Shown: one piece after another, positions 37,336 through 46,832 of the stretch
How the letters are laid out: every line of letters starts with the position of its first letter
Numbering within the stretch: the first letter of the stretch is position 1
Source: Amycolatopsis cihanbeyliensis
GTDB lineage: Bacteria; Actinomycetota; Actinomycetes; Mycobacteriales; Pseudonocardiaceae
Direction of reading: 5' to 3'
DNA: 64,000 nucleotides
Assembly: GCF_006715045.1 (NCBI RefSeq)
Contig: NZ_VFML01000001.1
Location: 2,138,501-2,202,500 of the forward strand
Program-made: the position numbers and the translations under genes
The notes under the pieces: generated by a model
The model's input: only the letters and a program-made list of their open reading frames with translations
Databases searched by the model: none
Told to the model about the DNA's origin: nothing

Positions 37336-37353
37336 CCTACCAAAGGTAAGTAG
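37336..37353. promoter_or_regulatory. TetR operator candidate, copy 3
   Basis: On the reverse strand this reads CTACTTACCTTTGGTAGG, the same 9-base half followed by GGTAGG. It lies 23 bases before the GTG of the ABC ATPase gene. Confidence 0.6.
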
Positions 37354-37375
37354 AGCTCAATCCAAGGGAGCACTC

Positions 37376-38350
37376 GTGCCGGCACCCGACCACTCATCCG
37401 ACCCGGAGTCCGACCCGGCTGCCGCGGACGTCGCCACCTACGCCATCCACGTCTCGGACCTGGTGAAGACGTTCGGCGACACCAGGGCGCTGGACGGTCT
37501 GAACCTCGGCGCCCGCACCGGGGAGGTGCATGGCTTCCTCGGCCCCAACGGGGCGGGTAAGTCCACCGCCATCCGGATCCTGCTCGGCCTGCTGCGCAAG
37601 GACTCCGGCCGGGCCCGGCTACTCGGCGCCGATCCGTGGCGGGACGCCGTGCCGCTGCACCGCAGGCTCGCCTACGTGCCGGGAGACGTCAGCCTGTGGC
37701 CCAACCTTTCCGGAGGGGAGGCCATCGACCTGCTCGGCGAGCTGCGCGGCGGCCTGAACGAACGGTGGCGGCGCGACCTGGTGCAGCGGTTCAACCTCGA
37801 CCCCGGCAAGCGGATGCGCACCTACTCCAAGGGCAACCGGCAGAAGGTCGCGCTGGTCGCGGCGTTCGCCTCCGATGTGGAGCTGTACATCCTGGACGAA
37901 CCGACCTCGGGCCTCGACCCGTTGATGGAGTCGGTTTTCCAGGACTGCGTACGGGAGCTGCGGGACGCGGGCAGAACGATCCTGCTCTCCAGCCACATCC
38001 TGGCCGAGGTGGAGCAGCTCTGCGACCGGGTGAGCATCATCCGGGAGGGCCGCACCGTGGAGTCGGGCAGCCTGGCGCAACTGCGGCACCTCACCCGTAC
38101 CGCGATCTCGGTGGAGACCGCCCGGCCGCTCAGCGGGCTCGAGGACCTGGCCGGGGTGCACAACCTGCGGCAGGAGGGGGACCGTGCCGAGTTCGAGGTG
38201 GACGCCGCGGAGCTGGCCGAGGTGCACCGGCACCTGGCCCGGTTCGAGGTGCGCGCGCTGAGCAGCGCCCCACCGACGCTGGAGGAGCTGTTCCTGCGGC
38301 ACTACGGCGACGAGCTCGCGGCGGAGCCGGAAACGGCGGGTACGGCATGA
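37376..38350 (+). CDS. ABC transporter ATP-binding protein, drug-export type
   Basis: A 324-residue ATPase with Walker A GPNGAGKST, signature region YSKGNRQKVALVAAF (degenerate LSGGQ as in DrrA-like exporters), Walker B LYILDEPTSGLDP and the H-loop SSHILAEVE. The C-terminal 90 residues are the extension seen in ABC-2 exporter ATPases. AAGGGAG precedes the GTG start. It overlaps the permease gene by four bases. With a divergent TetR gene, this is a typical inducible efflux unit for antibiotics or lipophilic compounds. Confidence 0.92.
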   Translation: MPAPDHSSDPESDPAAADVATYAIHVSDLVKTFGDTRALDGLNLGARTGEVHGFLGPNGAGKSTAIRILLGLLRKDSGRARLLGADPWRDAVPLHRRLAYVPGDVSLWPNLSGGEAIDLLGELRGGLNERWRRDLVQRFNLDPGKRMRTYSKGNRQKVALVAAFASDVELYILDEPTSGLDPLMESVFQDCVRELRDAGRTILLSSHILAEVEQLCDRVSIIREGRTVESGSLAQLRHLTRTAISVETARPLSGLEDLAGVHNLRQEGDRAEFEVDAAELAEVHRHLARFEVRALSSAPPTLEELFLRHYGDELAAEPETAGTA

Positions 38351-39978
38351 GTACGACGGCCTTCACCGCGACTCCGACCCTCACCCGGCTGGCCCTGCGC
38401 CGGGACCGTATCCGGCTGCCCCTGTGGTTGCTGGGCGTCGGCGGGCTGGTGGCAGGCACCGCGGCCAGCATCGAGGAGCTGTACCCGACGGCGGCCGAGC
38501 GGATGGCGAACGCGGCGGTGCGCGCGGGCAGCGTGGCCGCCAGGGCGATCACCGGGCCCGCGCCCGGCGGCACCCTCGGCGGCCTGGTCATGTCCGAGGT
38601 GCTGGTGTACGCGGCGCTGCTGGCCGGCCTGCTGAACATCCTCACCGTGGCGCGCCACACCCGGCAGAACGAGGAGCTCGGCCGGGCGGAGCTGGCGGGC
38701 TCGGCCGCGGTCGGGCGGCACGCCAGCCTGAGCTCCGCGCTGCTGGTTGCCGTGATCGCCAATCTCGGCCTGGCCGCGGTCTGCGCGCTGGCCCTGCTCG
38801 GGATCGGCCTGCCCGCCGCGGGTTCGCTCGCGGCAGGGGTCGCGATCGGCACGTCCGGCCTGGCGTTCGCCGCGATCGCCGCGGTCGCCGCGCAGCTGGC
38901 GGAGAGCTCGCGCGGTGCGCTCGGGCTCGCCGGGGCGGTGCTCGGGCTGGCCTTCCTGCTACGCGCCCTCGGGGACGCGCTGGGCGAGGTCGATCCGGGC
39001 GGGACGACGGTGACCAGCGCGTGGCCCTCCTGGCTCTCCCCGATCGGCTGGAGCCAGCAGTTCCTGCCCTTCGGGGCGAACCGCTGGTGGCCGCTCGCGG
39101 TGGCGGCGGCCTTCATGGCGGTAGCCATCGGGCTCGCCGCGATGCTCAGCACGCACCGGGACGTCGGCACCGGGATGATGCCGGTGCGGCGCGGCCCGGT
39201 GCGCGCGAGCTCCGGCCTGCTCAGCCCGCTCGGGCTGGCCTGGCGGTTACAGCGCGGCGTGCTGTTCGGCTGGCTGGTCGCGGTGGCCGTGCTCGGTGCG
39301 TCCTTCGGCGGGGTCGGCCACCAGGTCGACGAGCTGTTCGGCAGCGAGTCCAGCGCCGAGCTGATGCGGGAGCTCGGCGGTAGCTCGGGCAGCCTGGTGG
39401 ACGCCTACTTCGCGGGAATGCTGGGGCTGCTCGCGGTGATCGTCGCCGCGTACCCGGTGCAGGCGGCGCTGCGGATGCGCCTTGAGGAGTCGGGTGGCGG
39501 CGCCGAGCCGCTGCTGGCCACGGCGGTGAGCAGGCCGAGGTGGCTGGCCTCGCACGCGATCTGCGCCGCGGGCGGCACCGTGCTGGTGCTCGCCGCGCTC
39601 GGGGCGAGCACCGGGCTGGCCTACGGTCTGGTGGCCGGCGATGTCGCGGGCGAGGTGGGCGAACTGCTCACGGCCGCGCTCGCGCAGGTGCCGCCCGCGC
39701 TGGTACTGGTCGGGTTCGTGGTCGCGGCGTTCGGGCTGCTGCCAAGGCAGGCGGTGTCCCTTTCCTGGCTGGCCTTCGCGGTCTCCCTTGTGGTGAGCCA
39801 GTTCGGCGTCCTGTTCGGCCTGCCGCAGGTGGCGCTCGACGTCTCCCCGTTCACTCACGTACCGAATGTGCCGACCGAGCAGGTGACCGCGGCCCCGCTG
39901 CTGATCATGCTCGCCATCGCGGCCGCGCTCACCGGCGCCGGCGTTCTCGCCTTCCGCAACCGCAACCTGGCCCTGTGA
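38347..39978 (+). CDS. ABC-2 type exporter permease, about 12 helices
   Basis: A 543-residue integral membrane protein with about twelve hydrophobic segments in two similar halves, like the actinobacterial polyketide-antibiotic (tetronasin-type) exporter permeases. The N-terminus is LRRDRIRLPLWLLGVGGLVA, and NEELGRAELAGSAAVGRHA and MRLEESGGGAEPLLATAVSR are corresponding blocks of the two halves. ATGA overlap with the ATPase gene. Substrate unknown. Confidence 0.85.
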   Translation: MSTTAFTATPTLTRLALRRDRIRLPLWLLGVGGLVAGTAASIEELYPTAAERMANAAVRAGSVAARAITGPAPGGTLGGLVMSEVLVYAALLAGLLNILTVARHTRQNEELGRAELAGSAAVGRHASLSSALLVAVIANLGLAAVCALALLGIGLPAAGSLAAGVAIGTSGLAFAAIAAVAAQLAESSRGALGLAGAVLGLAFLLRALGDALGEVDPGGTTVTSAWPSWLSPIGWSQQFLPFGANRWWPLAVAAAFMAVAIGLAAMLSTHRDVGTGMMPVRRGPVRASSGLLSPLGLAWRLQRGVLFGWLVAVAVLGASFGGVGHQVDELFGSESSAELMRELGGSSGSLVDAYFAGMLGLLAVIVAAYPVQAALRMRLEESGGGAEPLLATAVSRPRWLASHAICAAGGTVLVLAALGASTGLAYGLVAGDVAGEVGELLTAALAQVPPALVLVGFVVAAFGLLPRQAVSLSWLAFAVSLVVSQFGVLFGLPQVALDVSPFTHVPNVPTEQVTAAPLLIMLAIAAALTGAGVLAFRNRNLAL

Positions 39979-39995
39979 CGGCGCCCTGTGCCAGC

Positions 39996-41930
39996 TCAGC
40001 GGGTGGAGGGCAGGTAGCGGCGGGCGACGGTTTCCTGGCCGGGTGCGCTGGAGCGCCAGTCGGCAATCCACGGGCCGGTGCCCTCGCTCGGGTCGAAGAC
40101 GCCCTGTTCCAGCCAGGTGTAGTGGCCGTCGAGGGTCCGGCTCGAGATCCGCTTGTCCACGTCGTCGGTGTTGCTCCACAGCGCGTCGAACAGTCGCTCG
40201 ATCCGCAGCCGGGCCTGCCGGCAGAACGCGTCGGCCAGCTCGTGGGCCGACGCACCCTCGGCCGCGTCGTCGGCCCGCTGCATCTCGGCGCGCACGCAGC
40301 ACGCGGACATGGCGAACAGCTCGGCGCCGATGTCCACGATCCTGGAAAGGAAACCCTGCCGCTGCTCCAGCGCGGCCTGCCAGCGCGCCATCCCGTAGAA
40401 GGTGGAGCGGGCCAGCTTGCGGGCGGTCCGCTCGACGAAGCGCAGGTGCGTGCCGAGCTGCCCGAACTCGCGGTAGGAGGTCGGTACCTGCCCGCTGCCC
40501 GCGACCAGTCGCGGCAGCCACCGCGCGTAGAAGCCGCTGGCCTTGGCCGCGGCCTGCGCCTTGGCCCGTAAGTCCGAGTCCGGGTCGGCCAGCGCACCGG
40601 CCGCGGAAAGGTGCGCGTCCACCGCCTCCCGCGCGACGAGCAGGTGCATGATCTCGGTGGAACCCTCGAAGATCCGGTTGATCCGCAGGTCCCGCACCAT
40701 CTGCTCGGCGGGTACGGCCCGCTCACCCCGTGCCGCCAGCGACTCCGCGGTCTCGTAGCCGCGGCCACCGCGGATCTGTAGCAGCTCGTCGGCGACCTGG
40801 CAGGACACCTCACTGGCCCACAGCTTCGCCAGCGCCGCCTCGATCCGGATGTCGTTGCGGCCCTCGTCGCTCATGTGCGCGGACAGGTCCAGCACGCTCT
40901 CCAGCGCGTAGGATGTCGCCGCGATGTAGGAGATCTTGCCGGCCACCGCGCCGTGCTTGCCGACCGGCTTGCCCCACTGCACCCGCTCGGCCGACCACTC
41001 GCGGGCGATCTTCAGGCACCACTTGCTGGCACCGGCACACATGGCGGGCACGGACAGCCTTCCCGTGTTCAGCGTCGCGAGCGCGATCTTCAGGCCGTCC
41101 CCCTCACGCCCGACGACGTCCTCTTTGGACACACGCACCTTGTCGAACCGGGTGACACCGTTCTCGATCCCGCGCAACCCCATGAACTCGTTGCGCCGTT
41201 CGACCGTGACACCCGGCGCGTCCGTCTCCACGATGAACGCGGTGACCCCGCCGCGGCGCCCCTCGCTCTTGGGCACCCGCGCCATCACCACGAGCAGTTC
41301 GGCCACCACCCCGTTGGTGGTCCACAGCTTCACCCCGTCCAGCTCGTAACCCTCGCCGTCCTCGGTGGGGGTGGCCGAGGTGGCAAGCCGAGCCGGGTCG
41401 GAACCGACGTCCGGCTCGGTGAGCAGGAACGCGGTGACCGCGCCGCGGGCACAGCGGGGCAGGAAACGCTGCTTCTGCTCGTCCGAGCCGGCCAGCTTGA
41501 GCGGCTCGGGCACACCAATCGACTGGTGCGCCGACAGCAGCACGCCGATGGTCGGGTGCACCGAACCGGCCAGCATCAGCGCCTGGTTGTAGGCCACCTG
41601 GGACAACCCGAGCCCGCCGTACTCCTGCGGGATCTTGATGCCGAAGCAGCCGAGCTCGGCGAGCCCCTTGACGTAGTCGTCCGGGATCCGGTCCTCCCGC
41701 TCGATCACCGAACCGTCCAGTGTCGCGCAGTACTCCCGCAGCCTGGACAGGAAGTTCTCGGCCTTCGTGGCGGCCTCCGGCGTCGGCCGGGGGTGCGGAT
41801 GGACCAGGTCCAGCCGGAACCGGCCGAGGAAGAGCTCCTTGGCGAAGGAGGGCTTCTGCCAGCCGCTCTCCCGCGCCTCCTCGGCGACCGCCCTGGCTTC
41901 CTTCTCCGTCACCTTGGGTTGATCCGCCAC
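39996..41930 (-). CDS. Large acyl-CoA dehydrogenase (VLCAD/ACAD9-like)
   Basis: A 644-residue FAD enzyme of fatty-acid beta-oxidation. The catalytic core covers about residues 80-430: FLLTEPDVGSDPARL (FAD and substrate contact), LKIALATLNTGRLSVPA, QIRGGRGYE and LRINRIFEGSTEIMHLLVAR with the putative catalytic Glu. A C-terminal domain of about 180 residues follows, as in very-long-chain enzymes. The GTG at 41930 is chosen because GGAGG lies five bases before it; the in-frame TTG at 41945 is weaker. No other beta-oxidation gene is adjacent. Confidence 0.88.
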   Translation of the reverse strand: MADQPKVTEKEARAVAEEARESGWQKPSFAKELFLGRFRLDLVHPHPRPTPEAATKAENFLSRLREYCATLDGSVIEREDRIPDDYVKGLAELGCFGIKIPQEYGGLGLSQVAYNQALMLAGSVHPTIGVLLSAHQSIGVPEPLKLAGSDEQKQRFLPRCARGAVTAFLLTEPDVGSDPARLATSATPTEDGEGYELDGVKLWTTNGVVAELLVVMARVPKSEGRRGGVTAFIVETDAPGVTVERRNEFMGLRGIENGVTRFDKVRVSKEDVVGREGDGLKIALATLNTGRLSVPAMCAGASKWCLKIAREWSAERVQWGKPVGKHGAVAGKISYIAATSYALESVLDLSAHMSDEGRNDIRIEAALAKLWASEVSCQVADELLQIRGGRGYETAESLAARGERAVPAEQMVRDLRINRIFEGSTEIMHLLVAREAVDAHLSAAGALADPDSDLRAKAQAAAKASGFYARWLPRLVAGSGQVPTSYREFGQLGTHLRFVERTARKLARSTFYGMARWQAALEQRQGFLSRIVDIGAELFAMSACCVRAEMQRADDAAEGASAHELADAFCRQARLRIERLFDALWSNTDDVDKRISSRTLDGHYTWLEQGVFDPSEGTGPWIADWRSSAPGQETVARRYLPSTR

Positions 41931-42097
41931 GGGAACCTCCAGCAAGCCTGATCAAGAGTGTGACCGCCATTACACAGTTCAGTGTTACCCATCGGTAGTC
42001 GATACGAAACCCCCTGGTAGCCGATCGGTCGCCCGCGCTGGATACGCCGGGTGGACGTACGATCCCGCCGGAAGGGGCCCAGAAGGGAACAGCGCGG

Positions 42098-42964
42098 ATG
42101 ACACCGGAACTACCCCGACCGGTCGGGTTCGTGCTCGGCGGCGGCGGGAGCCTCGGCGCGATCCAGGTCGGCATGCTGCGCGCGCTCGCCGACGCCGGGA
42201 TCGGCGCGGACCTGGTCGTCGGAACCTCGGTCGGCTCGCTGAACGGCGCTGTCCTCGCGCTCACCGGGGAACGGCCCGCGACCGGGCTGGAGGCGATCTG
42301 GGCGAGGATGACCCGGGACGAGGCCTTCCCCGGCGGGGTATTCAGCCAGGTGCGAACCCTGCGGCACACCAGGACACACCTGTTCCCGAGCACCGGACTG
42401 GCCGCGATCGTCGACGACCACCTCGGTGCGGACACCCGGTTCGCGGATCTGACGATCCCGCTCGGCGTGGTCACCACGGACGTGCACACCGGCGAGCCCG
42501 TGCTGCTGCGCTCCGGTGAGCTGCGGCCCGCGCTGCTGGCCAGCTGCGCCATCCCGGGGATCTACCCGCCGGTACCGCATGCCGGAACCCTGCACTACGA
42601 CGGCGGCCTGGTGGCGAACGTCCCGATGCGCCAGGCACTGGCGATGGGCGCGCGGTCGCTGGTGGTGCTGGACTGCGCGTTCCCGGGGCGTCTTCCGGCG
42701 GAACCGCGGACCTTCGCCGAGGTGATGATGTTCACCGCGATGATCAGCATGCGCAACCAGGCCGTGCTGGAGGCGCCGGTGGTCGCGGCCGAGGCGCCCG
42801 TGGTGTACCTGCCGGGGCCGGCACCGGTCCGGCTGAGCCCGCTCGACTTCAGCCGGACCGACGAGCTGATGGCGGAGTCCTACCGCGCCGCAGGCACCTA
42901 CCTGGACACACTCAGCGTGGCCGGGCCGGGCTTGTACGGCGGCCCCGGCGTGGTCGCCCGTTGA
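42098..42964 (+). CDS. Patatin-like phospholipase / RssA-type serine esterase
   Basis: A 288-residue patatin-fold lipid acyl hydrolase. The oxyanion hole GFVLGGGGSLGAIQVGML, nucleophile VVGTSVGSLNGAV (GxSxG) and the dyad Asp in HYDGGLVANVPM are all present, so it should be active. No signal peptide, so cytoplasmic or peripheral. Natural substrate unknown. AGGGGCCCAGAAGGG precedes the start; next gene 93 bases downstream. Confidence 0.88.
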   Translation: MTPELPRPVGFVLGGGGSLGAIQVGMLRALADAGIGADLVVGTSVGSLNGAVLALTGERPATGLEAIWARMTRDEAFPGGVFSQVRTLRHTRTHLFPSTGLAAIVDDHLGADTRFADLTIPLGVVTTDVHTGEPVLLRSGELRPALLASCAIPGIYPPVPHAGTLHYDGGLVANVPMRQALAMGARSLVVLDCAFPGRLPAEPRTFAEVMMFTAMISMRNQAVLEAPVVAAEAPVVYLPGPAPVRLSPLDFSRTDELMAESYRAAGTYLDTLSVAGPGLYGGPGVVAR

Positions 42965-43057
42965 GGCCGAACAACGGTCCGACAATTTTCACAACCGCCG
43001 ATCGTCGCGTATTTTCGTTATTGGCAAACGTCCTTCAATAATCAAAAAAGAGACCAA

Positions 43058-44224
43058 ATGTTTGCAAAGAGGGCATTACTTTTGGGCCTGACGGCCTGCG
43101 TTCTCGTCGTAACCGGTTGCACGGTCGGGGTGAGCAGGAATTCGGTGTCCGAAGGTTCGGTACGCGTTTCCATCGAGCCGGACGGCACGGCCGCCGTCAA
43201 CCCGGTCACGCCGATCACCGTGCGAGCCGAGCACGGCAAGCTCACCGGGGTCACCATGACCAACGCCGGTACCGGCGCGCGGGTCGACGGCGCGCTGGCC
43301 CCGGACGGAACGGCGTGGACGGCGACCGAGCCGCTCGGCTACGCGAGCAGGTACACGGTGGTCGCCAGTGCCGTCGGGGACCGGGGAAAGCGGATCGAGC
43401 AACACGGCGAGATCAGCACGCTCGCACCGCGGGCGCAAGCGGAGCCGAACCTGATCCCCGCACCGGAGTCGGTCCGCGAAACGGGGGTCGGAGTCGGCCA
43501 GCCGATCGTGTTCCAGTTCAGCCAACCGGTCGAGGACCGGGCCGCGGTGGAGCGGCGACTGTCCGTGGTGTCCCGGCCGGCACAGCAGGGCGGCTGGTAC
43601 TGGATCGACGACCGGAACGTGCACTACCGGCCGCAGGAGTACTGGCGGCCTGGCACCGAACTCACGGTGAACGCGAAGATTTACGGCGTGGATTTCGGCA
43701 ACGGTGTCTACGGTGCCCGAGATCGTACGGAAAGATACCGTGTGCACGATTCCTGGATCGCCGAAGCCGATGGTGCGACCGAGCGGATGCGCATCGTGCA
43801 CAACGGGGAACAGGTCAAGAGCATGCCGATTTCCATGGGCAAGGACGCCACCCCGACACATTCCGGTACGCACGTGATCTCGGCGAAGTACGAGAACTAC
43901 ACGATGGACTCCTGCACCTACGGGGTGTGCCAGGGCGATCCCGGCTACTACCGCGCGCGGGAACACTGGTCCCAGCGCATCTCCACGGACGGCGAGTTCG
44001 TGCACGAGAACCCGAACAGCGTCGGGCAGCAGGGCGACACGAACGTCTCGCACGGCTGCATCAACCTGGACGCCGCGAACGCCACCTGGTTCTTCGACCA
44101 CCTCGGCCTCGGGGACGTGGTGGAGGTGGTCAACTCGGGCGGTCCCGAACTTCCGGTATGGGACCTCTACGGCGACTGGTCGCTGTCCTGGGCCGAGTGG
44201 CAGGCAGGTTCCGCCCTGCGGTAG
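43058..44224 (+). CDS. L,D-transpeptidase, lipoprotein
   Basis: A 388-residue periplasmic enzyme that makes 3-3 cross-links in peptidoglycan. The lipobox is VVTGC (Cys22). Two Ig-like domains follow (about residues 35-120 and 125-235, the second with ENLIP-like EPNLIPAPESV), then the YkuD domain from about residue 240. The catalytic motif is HENPNSV and SHGCINLD, with the nucleophilic Cys. A Trp-rich tail (WDLYGDWSLSWAEWQ) closes it, as in mycobacterial LdtMt2-like enzymes. The 93-base upstream gap is AT-rich (AAAAAAGAGACC before the ATG). Confidence 0.93.
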   Translation: MFAKRALLLGLTACVLVVTGCTVGVSRNSVSEGSVRVSIEPDGTAAVNPVTPITVRAEHGKLTGVTMTNAGTGARVDGALAPDGTAWTATEPLGYASRYTVVASAVGDRGKRIEQHGEISTLAPRAQAEPNLIPAPESVRETGVGVGQPIVFQFSQPVEDRAAVERRLSVVSRPAQQGGWYWIDDRNVHYRPQEYWRPGTELTVNAKIYGVDFGNGVYGARDRTERYRVHDSWIAEADGATERMRIVHNGEQVKSMPISMGKDATPTHSGTHVISAKYENYTMDSCTYGVCQGDPGYYRAREHWSQRISTDGEFVHENPNSVGQQGDTNVSHGCINLDAANATWFFDHLGLGDVVEVVNSGGPELPVWDLYGDWSLSWAEWQAGSALR

Positions 44225-44248
44225 GTGGCCACAGGCATCATGGGGGCC

Positions 44249-45001
44249 ATGGACGCCGCCGAGGACCTTGACCACGCGCGCGAGCTGGTGGCCGGCGCCG
44301 GCCGCATCGTCGCGATGACCGGTGCCGGGATCTCCACCGACTCCGGCATTCCCGACTTCCGCGGCCCGAACGGGCTCTGGACCCGCGACCCCGGCGCGGA
44401 GCGAATGTCCAACCTGCGGGCCTACGTCGGCAGCAAGGAGGTCCGGGAGCAAACCTGGCAGGCACGGTTGGCGCACCCCGGGTGGAACGCCGCGCCGAAC
44501 ACCGCGCATCGGGCGCTGGTACGGCTGGAGCGGCAGGGCAGGCTGCACTCGATCATCACGCAGAACATCGACCGCCTGCACCACCAGGCCGGCTCCGCTC
44601 CGGAGCGGGTACTGGAGCTGCACGGCACCATGTTCGAGACCGTGTGCCTGACCTGCGCCGACCGCCGCGACATGCGGGAAGCCCTTGACCGGGTGACCGC
44701 GGGCGAGACCGACCCGCCGTGCGCGAGCTGCGGCGGGATTCTCAAGTCGGCCACCATTTCCTTCGGCCAGGAGCTGGATGCGGAGGTGCTGGAGCGGGCA
44801 CGGATCGCCGCCCAGTCCGGGGACCTGATGCTGGTGGCGGGCAGCTCGCTGACGGTGCAGCCGGCGGCCGGCCTGGTCGGGTTGGCCGCGGGCGCCGGGG
44901 CGACGGTGGTGGTGTGCAACGCCGCCGAGACCCCGTACGACTCCTTCGCCGCCGCGGTGCTGCGCGGGCCACTCGGCGAGGTGCTACCGGCGCTGACGTG
45001 A
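44249..45001 (+). CDS. Sirtuin, NAD-dependent protein deacylase
   Basis: A 250-residue SIR2 protein that removes acyl groups from lysines using NAD+. Landmarks: MTGAGISTDSGIPDFRGPNG, the catalytic region TQNIDRLHHQAGS and LHGTMF (His), a zinc site CLTC and CASC, and GSSLTVQPAAGLVG. Starts at 44225 (GTG), 44240 (ATG) and 44249 (ATG) are in frame; 44249 has GGGGG upstream and matches family length. A strong hairpin follows the stop. Confidence 0.9.
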   Translation: MDAAEDLDHARELVAGAGRIVAMTGAGISTDSGIPDFRGPNGLWTRDPGAERMSNLRAYVGSKEVREQTWQARLAHPGWNAAPNTAHRALVRLERQGRLHSIITQNIDRLHHQAGSAPERVLELHGTMFETVCLTCADRRDMREALDRVTAGETDPPCASCGGILKSATISFGQELDAEVLERARIAAQSGDLMLVAGSSLTVQPAAGLVGLAAGAGATVVVCNAAETPYDSFAAAVLRGPLGEVLPALT

Positions 45002-45023
45002 CGGCGATCGGGGACCCGGCGAG

Positions 45024-45060
45024 GGGTGGGCCCGGTCCCTCTCCCTGCCCGGGCCCACCC
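45024..45060 (+). terminator. Perfect 12-bp GC hairpin after the sirtuin gene
   Basis: GGGTGGGCCCGG (45024-45035) pairs perfectly with CCGGGCCCACCC (45049-45060) across a 13-base loop, beginning 23 bases past the stop. There is no U-run, so it is probably a hairpin-only type of actinobacterial terminator. Confidence 0.6.
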
Positions 45061-45341
45061 GCGTAGCCGCCTCCGATGCGTCGGCTGTGTCGGCCACCCG
45101 GTCGTACACCGTGCCGAGCGCCGCCGGTCGATCCCCCGCGGCCGCCGGTGACGCCGTCCAGCACGGTGACCCTGAGTATCCGTCCCGAGAACTTTCCGGA
45201 TCTCGAAGGTTCCGGCCCATGTCCGCCCCGTCCCCTGGGCTGTGGACCGAATCACGACTCTGGGTAGCCAAACTTCCGCATTGAAGGCTGCCTAAGGTCT
45301 ACCTGGTAGCTCTCAGTAATGCCAGCACTTTTCCCGGCTTA
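45061..45341. other. Region between convergent genes with no supported gene
   Basis: The full gap between the sirtuin stop and the MFS stop is 340 bases. Apart from the hairpin at 45024 it holds only short, low-quality frames on both strands without ribosome binding sites. AAGGCTGCCTAAGG at 45284-45297 is palindrome-like, but a promoter is not expected between convergent genes. Confidence 0.5.
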
Positions 45342-46832
45342 TCACTCGAATGGACTAGACGCGGTGACTTTCTGTGTTATCTTCGCGTGGCTCCGGTGAG
45401 GTTCGCGACGCAGCTCGAGCACCGCGAGCACGAAGGCGCAGCCGACGAAGGCGACGGCGCACAGCATCGCGGCCGAGAGCGCCGCCGGAAACCGACCCTC
45501 GGCCGCCACCGCGTGGAACACCGAGGCGAGCACGGCCGTACCGATCGCCGTCCCGATCCGCTGCCCCGTCTGCAGCGCCCCGCCGGCGACCCCGGCCAGT
45601 TCCGGGGGTACGCGTTCCAGGGTCAACGTGGTGTTCGGGGAGATCACCATCCCGCCGCCGATCCCGGCCACCAGCAACGGCAGCGCCACCGCCGCGCCCT
45701 CGCTGTCCGCGGGCACGAGCAGCACGATCAGCGCGACCGTGGCCAGTCCGATGCCGACCAGCGCCAACCCGGTGACGGTGAGCCTGCGCCGCCAGCGGGC
45801 GACCAGCCGCCCGGCCACGGCGGCCGAGGCCGCCGAACCGACCGCGAACGGGGTGACCGCGAGCCCGGACTCCAGCGGGGAGTAGCCAAGGCCCTGCTGG
45901 AAGAACAGGGCAAAGACCAGCCAGATCCCGGCGAACCCGCAGAAGTACATCGCGCCGAGCGAGGCACCGGTCGCGTACCCGGGTGTCCTGGTGAACAGCC
46001 GGGGGTCGAGCAGCGGAGGGCGCTCCCGCCGCACCCGGTGCCGCTCCCAGCACACGAAGGCGAAACCGAAGACCGCGGCGAGCGGGAACATCCACCACAG
46101 CCTGCTCAGCCCACCCTGTTCGGACTGCACCAGCGGCAGCAGCACTCCCAGCACCGCCAGCCCCAGCAGCACCATGCCGAGCAGGTCGATCTCGGTGCGC
46201 AGGCGGCGGCGACGTGGCCCGGCCGGGGGCAACAGCCTGGCCGCCAGCAGCAGGGCCACGGCGCCGATCGGGATGTTGACGAAGAAGACCCAGCGCCACC
46301 CGTCCTGCTCACCGAACCCGGCGATGATCAGGCCACCGAGCACCGGCCCGACCGCGGTGGAGATGCCGACCGTCGCACCGAACAGCCCGAAGGCCTTGCC
46401 ACGTTCCGCGCCGCGGAAGAGGTCCTGGATCAGGCCGGTGTTCTGCGGGGTGAGCATGCCCGCGGCGAAACCCTGCAACAGCCGGGCCAGCACCAGGGTG
46501 GCCTCGTCCGGCGCGGCCCCGGCCAGCGCGCTGGTCAGCACGAAGGAACTCAGCGCGATGAGAAACATCCGGCGCCTGCCGAGCGCGTCCCCGAGCCGGC
46601 CACCGGAGACGAGCATCAGCCCGAAGGTCAGCGCGTAGCCGGACACCACCCATTGCACCTCGCCGCTGGTCGCGTCCAGCCCGCGCTGGATAGAGGGCAG
46701 CGCCACGTTCACGATGCTCACGTCGAGCAGGCTCATGAACCCCGCGACGAGGGTGACCGCCAGTGCCTTCCATCGGCGCGGATCGGGCTCGACGCCGGCC
46801 GCGTCGCGGCAGGCATCCTGGCGGCTGGTCAT
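45342..46832 (-). CDS. MFS exporter, DHA2 (14-helix, EmrB) family
   Basis: A 496-residue transporter with about 14 membrane helices. The loop motif GRLGDALGRRRMFL, the N-terminal ALAVTLVAGFMSLLDVSIVN and GPVLGGLI (motif C) fit proton-driven multidrug exporters of the QacA/EmrB type. Its ATG overlaps the stop of the upstream membrane-protein gene (ATGA), so they are cotranscribed. Start chosen at 46832; the longer upstream frame lies inside the other gene. Substrate unknown. Confidence 0.9.
   Translation of the reverse strand: MTSRQDACRDAAGVEPDPRRWKALAVTLVAGFMSLLDVSIVNVALPSIQRGLDATSGEVQWVVSGYALTFGLMLVSGGRLGDALGRRRMFLIALSSFVLTSALAGAAPDEATLVLARLLQGFAAGMLTPQNTGLIQDLFRGAERGKAFGLFGATVGISTAVGPVLGGLIIAGFGEQDGWRWVFFVNIPIGAVALLLAARLLPPAGPRRRRLRTEIDLLGMVLLGLAVLGVLLPLVQSEQGGLSRLWWMFPLAAVFGFAFVCWERHRVRRERPPLLDPRLFTRTPGYATGASLGAMYFCGFAGIWLVFALFFQQGLGYSPLESGLAVTPFAVGSAASAAVAGRLVARWRRRLTVTGLALVGIGLATVALIVLLVPADSEGAAVALPLLVAGIGGGMVISPNTTLTLERVPPELAGVAGGALQTGQRIGTAIGTAVLASVFHAVAAEGRFPAALSAAMLCAVAFVGCAFVLAVLELRREPHRSHAKITQKVTASSPFE

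Noticed and set aside
45284..45297. AAGGCTGCCTAAGG as an iron-box-like operator
   Set aside because: It resembles the element at 58272 but lies between convergent genes with no promoter to control, so it is not called as a regulatory site.
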